Shown: positions 41,085 through 50,204 of the stretch, in pieces
How the letters are laid out: every line of letters starts with the position of its first letter
How positions within the stretch are numbered: the stretch's first letter is position 1
NCBI GenBank assembly: GCA_943787205.1
Contig: CALSLN010000009.1
Coordinates: 124,001-188,000 of the forward strand
Reading direction: 5' to 3'
Source: an uncultured Rhodospirillaceae bacterium
GTDB lineage: Bacteria > Pseudomonadota > Alphaproteobacteria > Rhodospirillales > Rhodospirillaceae
DNA: 64,000 bases
Made by a program: the position numbers and the translations under genes
The notes under the pieces: generated by a model
The model's database searches: none
What the model saw: only the letters and a program-made list of their open reading frames with translations
What the model was told of the DNA's origin: nothing

Positions 41085-41218
41085 TTCGCTAACAAACCAC
41101 ACGGGAACGTGAAGGGGTAGTCATCGTGACCTTAGATTGCTTAGGAAAAAATATGGTATGAATTCCTGACGCGGATCAATCAGTCACAAAACACTCGGTT
41201 TTCAAGGGGTTTCTATAA

Positions 41219-42349
41219 ATGCAGGATATGGTTCAGGACGTGGTCAAAGCGCGTTACGGCGCCGGTGCTCAAGAGCGGGAAGACGCTTTATGCTGCCCTG
41301 TCGATTATGACCCCCAGTACCTAAAGATCATCCCCGCAGAAGTGATTGAACGCGACTACGGTTGTGGCGACCCATCACAGTACGTCCGCGAAGGCGAAAC
41401 CGTTCTCGACCTCGGGTCTGGCACGGGCAAGATTTGTTTCATCGCGTCTCAGGTTGTTGGCGAGAGCGGTAAAGTTATCGGCATCGACATGACCGATGAA
41501 ATGTTGGACGTCGCACGCCGCAACGCGCCCATCGTCGCGGACAAGATTGGCTATTCCAACGTTGATTTCCGACGTGGACATATTGAAGATCTAGCAACAG
41601 ACCTTGCCGAGGTTGATCGCCTACTTGAGGCTGCACCGCTGACTTCTGCCGCCGCCCTTGCTGACTTCGAAACGGCGCGCGCAAAGCAACGCATTGAAAA
41701 CCCGCTCGTTGAAGACAACGCCGTCGACGTTATCGTTTCGAACTGTGTTCTCAATCTTGTTGCCGATACAGATAAACCCGCGCTCTTCGAAGAGATGTTC
41801 CGCGTTCTGAAAAAAGGTGGCCGGATCGCAATATCCGACATCGTTTCTGACGAGACGTCTCCTGACCACCTCAAGAAAGATGACGACCTGTGGAGCGGCT
41901 GTATTTCAGGCGCCCTGCAAGAACATGAGTTCGTCGCCTTGCTAGAAGAAGTCGGCTTTTACGGCATTACGTTGGACAAGCGCGATTCAACCCCTTGGCA
42001 GGTGGTTGAAGGCATTGAGTACCGCTCTGTCACGGTCCTCGCCTGGAAGGGCAAAGAAGGGCCATGCTGGGACAAGAACGAGGCCGTGATTTACAAAGGT
42101 CCCTTCTCCAGCGTCGCAGATGACGATGGCCACACCTATGCCCGCGGCCAACCGATGGCTGTGTGTGAGAAGACCTATAAAATTCTGAGCTCGGAACCCT
42201 ATGCCGATCATTTTTACCCCGTACCGGCGCAAATCGAGGTTACCGAGCAAGTAGAATTCGATTGTTCGCCTGACTCACTACGTTCTCCCCAGGAAACCAA
42301 GGCTGGGATAGCACCTGAAACGCGGGCGGGCGATGCACCCTGCTGCTAA
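41219..42349 (+). CDS. ArsM-like SAM-dependent methyltransferase
   Basis: 376 aa. SAM motif I is VLDLGSGTGKICFIASQVVG (about residues 63-82), followed by VIGIDMTDEML. Cysteines sit at conserved ArsM positions: RDYGCGDPS, VSNCVLNL and SGCISGAL. The C-terminal third (GPCWDKNEAVIYKGPF...GQPMAVCEKTYKILSS) is shared with a larger ArsM-like group, and the protein ends in CC. Arsenite methylation is plausible, but no arsR or other ars gene is adjacent, so the substrate may differ. A second methyltransferase follows on the same strand. Confidence 0.82.
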   Translation: MQDMVQDVVKARYGAGAQEREDALCCPVDYDPQYLKIIPAEVIERDYGCGDPSQYVREGETVLDLGSGTGKICFIASQVVGESGKVIGIDMTDEMLDVARRNAPIVADKIGYSNVDFRRGHIEDLATDLAEVDRLLEAAPLTSAAALADFETARAKQRIENPLVEDNAVDVIVSNCVLNLVADTDKPALFEEMFRVLKKGGRIAISDIVSDETSPDHLKKDDDLWSGCISGALQEHEFVALLEEVGFYGITLDKRDSTPWQVVEGIEYRSVTVLAWKGKEGPCWDKNEAVIYKGPFSSVADDDGHTYARGQPMAVCEKTYKILSSEPYADHFYPVPAQIEVTEQVEFDCSPDSLRSPQETKAGIAPETRAGDAPCC

Positions 42350-42442
42350 CTGATCCGAATCAAAGCGACCCTCTAGCGTTGGGGTATAGGCTAGAGCTGT
42401 TATACTAATTGCATAGACACCCACTGCTCACTGAGGATCGTC

Positions 42443-43570
42443 ATGGTTAGAAACCCGAAACATGAAATGCTCAGCCCGCCGAACCATGACGAACTGGCGT
42501 TGCAGCAGTATGTGCTGTCCTTAAAGCATCACGTTGGCAAAAAGGTTCAACCGCGCAAGCGCGACATTTACGAGCAACGCGGCAAGCCAACCTTCGAGAA
42601 AGCGCACGGTCGCGCTCCAGAAAGTTGGCGCGAGATTGGCGATGTCATGTTGTCAGACCCTGACTATCAGATGTCTATCGCCCTCAACACTATGGCCCAG
42701 GACTTGATGTGGGAATCCGTTTCAGAACCGATCTACCGCAACATCGACCACCTTGGAGAGACCTATCGCAAACTCAGCGAGTCCCCAGACAAAAAGGGCT
42801 CCTTAGAGTTAGACCCAAGTTTCAAAGTGCCAAAGGGCATGAGCGAAGTTTCAATCCACCGACAGGTCGGCACATACGCGTACGACCGCGGCGAAGGCGA
42901 TGTCACAGCCGGGGCACTCTACGAAGGTGGCGGTAACATCTACTCCATGGGGATTGGGGTCGGGACCGGCTACAGCAAGGGCGAAATCATTCAAGCGTTC
43001 CTTCGGGATCGCTACCCCGGATTTGAGCCCAAAAGAATTCTCGATATCGGCTGCTCTGCAGGGTCGTCCTCCACCCCCTATGCGATGGCCTACCCGGATG
43101 CTGAGGTGCACGCCATAGATGTCGCACCAGGCTTGCTACGGTACGCCCACGCCCGGGCTGAAAGCCTTGGGGTTGCCGTGCATTTCCACCAGCGCAACGC
43201 GGACGATACCAAATTCCCAGACGGCTATTTTGACCTTGTGGTCTCTCATAACGCGATGCATGAGATGGCTCAGAAAACCACTGAGGCAATGTTCAAAGAA
43301 AGTTATCGCATCCTGAAGCCAGGCGGCATTGCCGTACATCAAGACCTACGATTACGGTTCGATCAATTTCCGTTATTCGAACAGTTCGACTTTCGGTGGG
43401 ACCAATTGCATAACAATGAACCCTACCTGGTGACTTATGCGACGAACAATCCGGACGATCTTTTCCTGCAAGCCGGGTTTCCCAAAGAGAACATCTGGAG
43501 CGGCATGGTCGACCAGCCCGACGGTACCATGAAGTGGTTCGTGCCCGTGGCACAGAAGCCCGCCGATTAA
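42443..43570 (+). CDS. Class I SAM-dependent methyltransferase with a novel N-terminal domain
   Basis: 375 aa. The N-terminal ~170 residues (HDELALQQYVLSLKHHVGKKVQPRKRDIYEQ...) match nothing I recognise. The Rossmann part starts RILDIGCSAGSSSTPYAMAYPDAEVHAIDVAP (about residues 203-234), with the acidic motif DGYFDLVVSHNAMHEM. GAGGA lies 10-14 bases upstream of the ATG. Convergent with the aldo/keto reductase gene, overlapping its stop by 4 bp. Substrate unknown. Confidence 0.85.
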   Translation: MVRNPKHEMLSPPNHDELALQQYVLSLKHHVGKKVQPRKRDIYEQRGKPTFEKAHGRAPESWREIGDVMLSDPDYQMSIALNTMAQDLMWESVSEPIYRNIDHLGETYRKLSESPDKKGSLELDPSFKVPKGMSEVSIHRQVGTYAYDRGEGDVTAGALYEGGGNIYSMGIGVGTGYSKGEIIQAFLRDRYPGFEPKRILDIGCSAGSSSTPYAMAYPDAEVHAIDVAPGLLRYAHARAESLGVAVHFHQRNADDTKFPDGYFDLVVSHNAMHEMAQKTTEAMFKESYRILKPGGIAVHQDLRLRFDQFPLFEQFDFRWDQLHNNEPYLVTYATNNPDDLFLQAGFPKENIWSGMVDQPDGTMKWFVPVAQKPAD

Positions 43571-44640
43571 GTCGAACGGTAGTCGACGCCCCAGCCGCCT
43601 TCAAGATCATGCCCGCCATCCACATAACCACGCATGAACTGTGTGCGCTGGAAGATGTCATTGGGATACCCCAACTCGATAGCGCTGACGTCATCCAATC
43701 GTGACATCTGATCATCGCCTAAGGAAATCGTCGCAGCGCCCAAGTTGTCTTCGAGTTGCTCTGCCGTGCGCGCGCCAATAACTGGCAACGGGCGACCAGG
43801 CTTCTGCATCAACCAGCGCAGCGCAACCTGTGACGGGCTGGCCCCAATTTCTTCTGCAACCTTTTGCACTTCAGCAACGATGGCCAGGTTGCGGTCGGAG
43901 AGAGACGTCTTAACCACTTGCGAGCGACGTGTGCCATCTGCTTCGACAGTGGCATCCGCATCGACACGGTCCTCCGGCTTATAGCGACCCGTAAGCACGC
44001 CGCTGCCCAGCGGCCCCCACGGAAGAATAGTGAGGCCCATTTCAGCCGCCATGGGCACTATCTCGCGCTCCACCGTGCGCTCGACCATGCTGTATCGAGC
44101 CTGCATGCCGATGAAACGGTTCCAGCCGCGCAAGTCTGCCAAGGTATTCGCTTCAGACACCTTCCAGGCGGGGAAGTTAGACGCGGCGAGGTACAGGACT
44201 TTGCCAGAGGACACCACATCATCGAGACCGCGCATCAACTCTTCGATGGGTGTCCGGAATTCCCAGAAATGAACATAGAGCAGATCGATATAATCGGTCT
44301 TCAAACGACGCAGTGAGTCTTCAACAGAAAGCTTGAGTGATTTTCTGTTGTTGCCACCAAAGTTAGCGTCGTCTTTGTCCATTCCAAACGTGAACTTTGT
44401 GGAGACAACAAAGCGGTCTCTGCGTCCCTCTAAGCAATCTCCCACCACATCTTCCGAATGATAAATATTCGCGGTGTCGAGGAAATTACCGCCCGCATCG
44501 GCGTACATGTCGATGAGCCGCTTACACTCATCTGGCGGAGTCGCCCACTCGCGATGCTGCCCCATGGTCATGGTACCAAAACACAGAGGAGACACACGGA
44601 GCCCAGAGCGGCCCAGCATTCGGTAATGATTGAGTGCATG
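43567..44640 (-). CDS. Aldo/keto reductase
   Basis: About 357 aa from ATG 44640 (MHALNHYRMLGRSGLRVSPLCFGTMTMG). (beta/alpha)8 barrel NADPH oxidoreductase. Catalytic Asp and Tyr in FLDTANIYHSED, Lys in VVSTKFTFG, and His in LLYVHFWEF. The cofactor site follows GPLGSGVLTGRY and KTSLSDRNL. The AKR11/12-like group often acts on aldehydes from sugar or amine breakdown. Divergent from the MFS transporter gene at 44792. Confidence 0.9.
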   Translation of the reverse strand, partial: HALNHYRMLGRSGLRVSPLCFGTMTMGQHREWATPPDECKRLIDMYADAGGNFLDTANIYHSEDVVGDCLEGRRDRFVVSTKFTFGMDKDDANFGGNNRKSLKLSVEDSLRRLKTDYIDLLYVHFWEFRTPIEELMRGLDDVVSSGKVLYLAASNFPAWKVSEANTLADLRGWNRFIGMQARYSMVERTVEREIVPMAAEMGLTILPWGPLGSGVLTGRYKPEDRVDADATVEADGTRRSQVVKTSLSDRNLAIVAEVQKVAEEIGASPSQVALRWLMQKPGRPLPVIGARTAEQLEDNLGAATISLGDDQMSRLDDVSAIELGYPNDIFQRTQFMRGYVDGGHDLEGGWGVDYRST

Positions 44641-44791
44641 CATCTCGCGAATCCTTTGGCGATTGACTGTTTCTCCCACCTTAGGCACCCGCACGGAGGC
44701 AGGAAACCCCATTCAGGGGCTGTGATGCTGGCGAATCAGGTCAAGGCCTGCTACAGACGATAATCAGTTTTTTCCGGGGGGATATTGAACC

Positions 44792-46138
44792 ATGGCCGAA
44801 GCAACCCAAGCACCTGACTCTACAGCATCGAGTCCGCGCTATTCCTGGTATTGTCTTGGGGTCATCTGTTTCGCCTATTTCTTTGGCTTTATGGACCGGC
44901 TCATCGTCGGACTATTGACGCCAGCCATCCAAGCGGACTTGGGTTTCACCGACACGCAGATGGGGCAAATCCAAGGCCTGGCCTTCGCCGTATTCTATTC
45001 CCTTTTCGTCATTCCCATTGGCTGGGCTGCTGATCGCTACAACCGCGTTCGCATTCTGACTACTGGTACCGCCGTCTGGAGCCTCTTCACCGCCGGATGC
45101 GGTCTTGTCCGCAGCTTTGGTGGTCTGTTCGGTATGCGCGTCGGTGTCGGCATCGGCGAAGCGACACTAAACCCCTGCACGGCGTCTCTCATTGGCGACC
45201 TTTTTGAACCCCGCGACCGACCCAAAGCCTTTGGCATCTACACCATGGCGACAGCCTTCGGCACGGGCCTGGTGTATGTCTTTGGCGGATTACTGATCGC
45301 TTTCACGATGCAGGGCGTCAACATGCCTTTCTTAGGCCAAGTGCCTGGCTGGCAGGCCGTGTTTATTATTATCGGCCTCGCGGGTCTTGTCCCCGCGCTT
45401 CTCATGGCCTTCACGGTCCGCGAACCGAAGCGCAAGGAGATCGCTAAAGACCAAAGTGAGAAGCCCTCATGGGGCGAAATTTTTGCCTTCCTGAATCAGA
45501 ATAAGACAACTCTGATCTGTCATCACTTCGGTGTCGCGTTTATTTTGATGGCCGTGTACGGCTGGGTGAATTGGCTGCCCTCCTTATTCGATCGCGTTCA
45601 TGGCTGGTCGATCCCGCAATTCAGTATTTGGTACGGCATTTTCGGCGGCATGTTTGGTATTATCTCGGCGATCTCAAGCGGCTATGTGACCGTTTGGTTC
45701 AAGGACAAAGGAAAGACCGATGGGTCCATGCGCACCGTCTTATGGGGTGGTGTCGGCCTGACCATTGGCACAACAATTGCTCCCCTTATGCCAACACCTG
45801 AACTTTGCCTGGCGTTCTTTGCTATGGCTGGCATCTTCTCCAACTGGCCGCCCGCTCAAGCCTTGGCCGCCGTCAACGACATGACCCCCAACCAACTGCG
45901 TGGGACAGTCACATCAGTTTACATTCTTGTCATCGGGATCGGTGGTGCTGGCGTCGGACCCTTTGCCATGGGCTGGGTGACTGACAATGTGTTTGGCGAC
46001 CCCAAACAAATTCATTACTCAATGGCGCTCGTGACGATCGTGATGGGATCCCTCGGATCACTGCTGATCGCTTATGGCCTGAAGGCCTATCGGGAAAGTC
46101 TCACCCGGGTGAACTGGAGACCGGCGGGAACCACCTAG
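44792..46138 (+). CDS. MFS transporter, spinster-like
   Basis: 448 aa, twelve helices. The family-specific text is FMDRLIVGLLTPAIQADLGFTDTQMGQIQGLAFAVFYSLFVIPIGWAADRYNRVRIL (TM1-2 and the A-motif loop), and GIGEATLNPCTASLIGDLFEPRDRPKAFGIY in TM4-5. The Spns-type MFS members in proteobacteria often flank catabolic enzymes, as here with a reductase and CoA-dependent lyase; substrate unknown. Confidence 0.9.
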   Translation: MAEATQAPDSTASSPRYSWYCLGVICFAYFFGFMDRLIVGLLTPAIQADLGFTDTQMGQIQGLAFAVFYSLFVIPIGWAADRYNRVRILTTGTAVWSLFTAGCGLVRSFGGLFGMRVGVGIGEATLNPCTASLIGDLFEPRDRPKAFGIYTMATAFGTGLVYVFGGLLIAFTMQGVNMPFLGQVPGWQAVFIIIGLAGLVPALLMAFTVREPKRKEIAKDQSEKPSWGEIFAFLNQNKTTLICHHFGVAFILMAVYGWVNWLPSLFDRVHGWSIPQFSIWYGIFGGMFGIISAISSGYVTVWFKDKGKTDGSMRTVLWGGVGLTIGTTIAPLMPTPELCLAFFAMAGIFSNWPPAQALAAVNDMTPNQLRGTVTSVYILVIGIGGAGVGPFAMGWVTDNVFGDPKQIHYSMALVTIVMGSLGSLLIAYGLKAYRESLTRVNWRPAGTT

Positions 46139-46151
46139 GCATAGCAGCCGC

Positions 46152-46174
46152 GCAGACCTAACACTCAGGTCTGC
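46152..46174. terminator. Hairpin between convergent MFS and HMG-CoA lyase-like genes
   Basis: GCAGACCT and AGGTCTGC form an 8-bp perfect stem with a 7-base loop, followed by TTTGCC and soon TGTTTTC. Confidence 0.6.
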
Positions 46175-46189
46175 TTTGCCGTCTGTTTT

Positions 46190-47165
46190 CTAGTTGCTCG
46201 TGCCCCAGCCGGTTCCACCGTTGACGGTTTGGACGTAGCCTTTTGGCAAGCCGGCGTCCGGGGTAAACCCGTACATCTGTTCGTCAGTGATCGCCTTAGT
46301 AACGATATCGCGCACAGCCATCAGCTTTTCCAGATCGATACCGGTCTTGAGTCCCATGCTATCCAGCAGGAACACTAAGTCTTCCGTGATGATGTTGCCC
46401 GACGCCCCTGGCGCGAATGGACAACCACCGAGGCCACCAAGTGAGCTATCGAGGGTATCGAGGCCCAAATCCAACGCAGCCATAACGTTCGCAAGTCCCT
46501 GCCCGCGGGTGTTGTGCAGGTGGATACCAGTAAGCTTTTCGCGCCCCACGGCTGCCCAAATGGCCCTAACCATGTTCTTCACTTGCACAGGGTTGGCGTA
46601 GCCAGTCGTGTCCGCAAGGCCGACTTCATCGCAGCCGAGCCCAATAAGTTTCTCAGCCATCTCAACAACTTTGGCTTGAGGGACATGGCCTTCCAAAGTG
46701 CAGCCAAATGCCGTCGAGAGGCCCACCTTCAAAATGAGGGCGCTGGTCTTCTGGCACCGTCTTGATTAGGTCGACAATCTTCACAACCTCTTCCAGCACC
46801 TGCGCATGTGTTTTACGCAGATTAGCTTGCGAGTGTGTTTCTGAAACGGACAACGGCAGCGTGATCTTGTGCGCACCAGCCTTGATCGCATTTTCTGCGC
46901 CCTTGAAGTTCGGCACAAGGGCCGCAACCTGTAGCCCCGGAATGGTGCGACCATAGGCAACAATTTCAGCGGTATCAGCCAGTTGCGGCAGCAACTTTGG
47001 TGGCACGAAAGAACCGACTTCAATTTCACGAACACCGGCTTCGGCTTCGGCTTTAACCCAGGCCTTCTTTGCCTCTGTCGGCATGATCGAGTCCACAGAC
47101 TGCAAACCGTCGCGTGGCCCCACTTCGCTGATGAGAATATCGATGCCGTCCATAATGTCGATCAT
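46190..47165 (-). CDS. Hydroxymethylglutaryl-CoA lyase-like enzyme, frameshifted by one extra base
   Basis: (beta/alpha)8 acyl-CoA lyase. The first part (from ATG 47165) has EVGPRDGLQ with the metal-binding Asp, and IEVGSFVPPKLLPQL. The second (46190-~46732) has HLHNTRGQG, with metal-binding His pair, and GCPFAPGASGN with the active-site Cys. The frames join as HFE-VGLSTAFGCTLEG if one C near 46726 (plus strand) is removed. Length is then normal (~300 aa). Leucine or a branched acid's 3-hydroxy acyl-CoA may be the substrate. The class III CoA-transferase gene next door may activate it. Confidence 0.9.
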
Positions 47166-47236
47166 GAGTCGTGTCCTTTCTTTGAGTGCGCCCTTTTAAT
47201 CCATGAGCGTGGCATCTGTCACGGCTTGAACAGAGA

Positions 47237-47455
47237 TTAGGGCGCTTTTGGAGATCCGTACTCGGCGGCGATATCGCGATAAACCTGATCCAGTTTTTTC
47301 ATGTCGACCACTTGGTCCAGGTTCTCTAGGAGAAACGTAAGGCAGTAGTTATTGCTAAATCCATGCTCGGCATTGATTGCACGGAGCCGGGTGTAAGCCT
47401 TTTCCGATAGCGCGACGTTGAGCCGTTTTGGTAAGGGATAATGTTTCTTCGCCAT
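47237..47455 (-). CDS. Small ribbon-helix-helix-like protein
   Basis: 72 aa. LNVALSEKAYTRLRAINAEHGFSNNYCLTFLLENLD resembles a CopG-type strand followed by two helices, but the match is by eye. The C-terminus is acidic. Situated in the divergent gap between the lyase-like gene and the CoA-transferase gene, it could be a local regulator. Ribosome-binding sequence is weak, and it may be spurious. Confidence 0.5.
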   Translation of the reverse strand: MAKKHYPLPKRLNVALSEKAYTRLRAINAEHGFSNNYCLTFLLENLDQVVDMKKLDQVYRDIAAEYGSPKAP

Positions 47456-47584
47456 GGAACACCGTTTTCTTGTTGAGGCACGCTTGCCGTGTGTCCTCCA
47501 GGATATATGATCGTCACACCATCAGGTCCAGTGGCTCGAAGAGCCCATTAACTTCAAGATATTGATTAATAAGGATATTATCAC

Positions 47585-48787
47585 ATGACGGACGCGCAGA
47601 ATCTTCCATTGTCCGGAACAAAAGTCGTTGAATTTACCCATATGGTTATGGGCCCTACCGTGGGCTGCATCCTTGCTGACCTTGGCGCTGAAGTTATTAA
47701 AATCGAACCCCTAAAGGGCGACAACACGCGTCGGCTTAAGGGCTCTGGCTCCGGCTACTTCCCGATGTTCAACCGCAACAAGCGCTCCATTTGCCTGGAC
47801 CTGAAAAATAAGACCGGCCACGGGGTCGCGCTAGACCTGATCAAAGACGCTGATGTCGTAATTGAGAATTTTCGCCCTGGCGCGATGGATAAGCTGGGCT
47901 TCGGATACGAAGACCTCAAGAAAATCAACAAAGGCCTCATCTACTGTTCTGAAAAAGGCTTCCTTGCCGGCCCCTACGAACATCGCACGGCTTTAGACGA
48001 AGTGGCACAGATGATGGGCGGCTTAGCCTACATGACTGGGCCGCCGGGTCAGCCACTGCGTGCTGGCGCGTCCGTGATCGACATTACAGGCGGCATGTTT
48101 GGTGTGATCGGCGTTCTGTCTGCCCTGGTCGGACGCAACGCCACGGGAGAAGGCCAACACGTCGTTGCGAGCCTGTATGAGACCTCTGTCTACCTAGTAG
48201 GACAACATATGGCCCAGTATGGCGTAACAGGTGCCCCTGCTGCTCCAATGCCCGCGCGCGTATCTGCTTGGGCGATCTATGATGTCTTTGAGACCAAGGA
48301 TGATGACAAAGTCTTTGTCGGCGTCGTATCCGATACGCAATGGAAAAACTTCTGTGAAGCCTTTGGGCTCGATGAACTTTGGGCCAAAGAAGAATTGAAA
48401 CTCAACAATGGCCGAGTGGATGCACGCTCTTGGCTCAAGCCTCAAGTTGAGGAGCTATTTAAGGGCTATGACAAAGCCGACCTTATGGCCATGCTTGAAG
48501 CCACTGGCATGCCGTTCGCCCCAATCTCCAAACCCCACGAATTATTCGATGACCCACACCTCAATGCAGGTGATGGCCTCTCTGAAGTCACACTCACCGA
48601 CGGGGATGGTGCAGGCCGCAAGATCAAGCTGCCCAACATGCCACTCTCCATTGGCGGTGATCGCCTCGGTGTGCGCAGAGACCTACCGCGTGAAGGCCAG
48701 CACACGCGCGAAGTATTAGCCGAGCTTGGCCACGATGCAGACGCGGTCTCCAAGATGCTTGAGGACGGCATTGCGGCCGGAGAGTAG
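47585..48787 (+). CDS. Class III (CaiB/BaiF) CoA-transferase
   Basis: 400 aa. GTKVVEFTHMVMGPTVGCILADLGAEVIKIEPLKGD is the N-terminal block, with NKRSICLDLKNKTG and ENFRPGAMDKLGFGYEDLK following. The catalytic Asp is most likely that in ALDEVAQMMGG. AAGGA precedes the ATG. Transfers CoA between acyl donors and acceptors; shares the neighbourhood with the HMG-CoA-lyase-like enzyme, suggesting carboxylic-acid activation and cleavage. Confidence 0.93.
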   Translation: MTDAQNLPLSGTKVVEFTHMVMGPTVGCILADLGAEVIKIEPLKGDNTRRLKGSGSGYFPMFNRNKRSICLDLKNKTGHGVALDLIKDADVVIENFRPGAMDKLGFGYEDLKKINKGLIYCSEKGFLAGPYEHRTALDEVAQMMGGLAYMTGPPGQPLRAGASVIDITGGMFGVIGVLSALVGRNATGEGQHVVASLYETSVYLVGQHMAQYGVTGAPAAPMPARVSAWAIYDVFETKDDDKVFVGVVSDTQWKNFCEAFGLDELWAKEELKLNNGRVDARSWLKPQVEELFKGYDKADLMAMLEATGMPFAPISKPHELFDDPHLNAGDGLSEVTLTDGDGAGRKIKLPNMPLSIGGDRLGVRRDLPREGQHTREVLAELGHDADAVSKMLEDGIAAGE

Positions 48788-48800
48788 ATCGTTGGTGCTA

Positions 48801-49547
48801 ATGAGATCCATCCGCCGAACCTGGTGGTTGTTTTTGTTAGCACTCACGAATCCTATTTATGCCGATGAACCGCTTCCAGACAATGCAAACGTCGTCCGTG
48901 AATCCAACGGAGTCATTGCCTACCGAGCTCTAAGTACGGGCAAAGTGCGTGGTGAAGAACGCTTTCATATCTCTGTACATCCTGACGGCTCTCGCACCGT
49001 TTCCACGGTGAGCCGATATGGCCCCCGTGATATTCAACGCCACTCGCTTTACCGTATTGACTCCGACCTGAGGCCGGTTGACGCAACCGTCCAGTATTGG
49101 ATTGAAGGTGCGTGGCGCGCATCTGGTTTAGTGACTGTAAACTCAACTGGTTTATCCACAGCGAGCCGTAGTCCCATTGGAAACCAAAACCACAGCCTGG
49201 TTATAGAGAAAAACTTTGCCATACTGACTCATCAGCTAAGCCCAGATGCATGGCGCGTCCTTCTTTACGACAAATCCGTCGGGGACGTGCAAGCGCTCAA
49301 TATGTACGACCTTAGCCCACTCGCTGATGGCCCTGAAGGTATCCTTGGGAAACTCACTGCCCAAGAGTTCGACTATAGGGGCGAGACTTCAGTCACCGTT
49401 CCCGCGGGTACGTTCGCGGTAGATCACTATCGCTTAGCAGACGCCATCGACATGTATGTCACAGGCCCCGATGCAATCTTGGTAAAATGGCGATTTGAGG
49501 CCATCGACAGAGAGCATGTTCTCGTGGAACTCAACCGAACAGAGTGA
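48801..49547 (+). CDS. Exported protein, DUF6134-type/DUF3108-like beta protein
   Basis: 248 aa from ATG 48801 (MRSIRRTWWLFLLALTNPIYA, signal peptide of ~21 residues). A longer frame overlaps the CoA-transferase gene and is rejected. The body is beta-rich with an EVRF-like outer motif: NGVIAYRALSTGKVRGEERFHISVHPDGSRTV, VTVPAGTFAVDHYRLADAID and VLVKWRFE. The fold suggests a periplasmic ligand- or lipid-binding protein; no function is known. Convergent with the next gene, with a gap of only 6 bp. Confidence 0.65.
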   Translation: MRSIRRTWWLFLLALTNPIYADEPLPDNANVVRESNGVIAYRALSTGKVRGEERFHISVHPDGSRTVSTVSRYGPRDIQRHSLYRIDSDLRPVDATVQYWIEGAWRASGLVTVNSTGLSTASRSPIGNQNHSLVIEKNFAILTHQLSPDAWRVLLYDKSVGDVQALNMYDLSPLADGPEGILGKLTAQEFDYRGETSVTVPAGTFAVDHYRLADAIDMYVTGPDAILVKWRFEAIDREHVLVELNRTE

Positions 49548-49553
49548 AGCGTA

Positions 49554-50084
49554 CTATCGGGCGTATCCACAGGATACCGTACCGCGCGCCTCTTCGTTGA
49601 TCGTAAAGTTGATGGTGCGACCTCTTGCGAATCCTCTGCCATCCACGCGCACAGACTGGCAGGAGCCAGAACTGCGCCGCTTACAAAACTTCAACTCGCT
49701 GTCTTCCGTATCCCACGTCACATGTATTGTTTCACTGCCATCGCCAAACCGTCGACGCACCTTAATATCAACGGTTTGGCCTGGCCCAACACCGAAAGCG
49801 GGCGCCGTAGCTGGAAACCATTGGTCTTTCTTCTCAACTTCAATTCTGTTGAAAACACACTGAATAAGGCCTGTGTAGCCTAACTCGTTCGGGTCAACTG
49901 AACCGCGGCCTAATAGATCATCCACCTTACGCTGAAGGTCGCTCGGTGAGAACTTTGGTTCTTTTTGATACCACGCAGGCCACTCGAAACGGCCGGGGTC
50001 ACTAGCGTTCACGGGACTATTGCTCATCAACATGACGCACAGAAAAACTAATAGTCCGGTAATGCGAAGTTTGGTGCCTATCAT
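49554..50084 (-). CDS. Exported protein of unknown function
   Basis: 176 aa. Signal peptide of ~27 residues (LLVFLCVMLMSNSPVNA). The mature part has three Cys (CVFNR, FCKRR and SCQSV-type), a segment GPGQTVDIKVRRRFGDGSETIHVTWDTED resembling a beta domain, and ends VSCGYAR. Disulfides are plausible in the periplasm. No family recognised. Same strand as the CpcT-like gene, 120 bp downstream. Confidence 0.6.
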   Translation of the reverse strand: MIGTKLRITGLLVFLCVMLMSNSPVNASDPGRFEWPAWYQKEPKFSPSDLQRKVDDLLGRGSVDPNELGYTGLIQCVFNRIEVEKKDQWFPATAPAFGVGPGQTVDIKVRRRFGDGSETIHVTWDTEDSELKFCKRRSSGSCQSVRVDGRGFARGRTINFTINEEARGTVSCGYAR

Positions 50085-50204
50085 CTGCGTCTCCCCTAAA
50101 TACTCTACCCAGGCTTTTGACTGTTATGCTTTAGGGTCGTGGAACAATAGGGTGACTTTGTGGCACGCTCTTTCACAAACGGGTGAGCACTCCGTACCGG
50201 GAAT

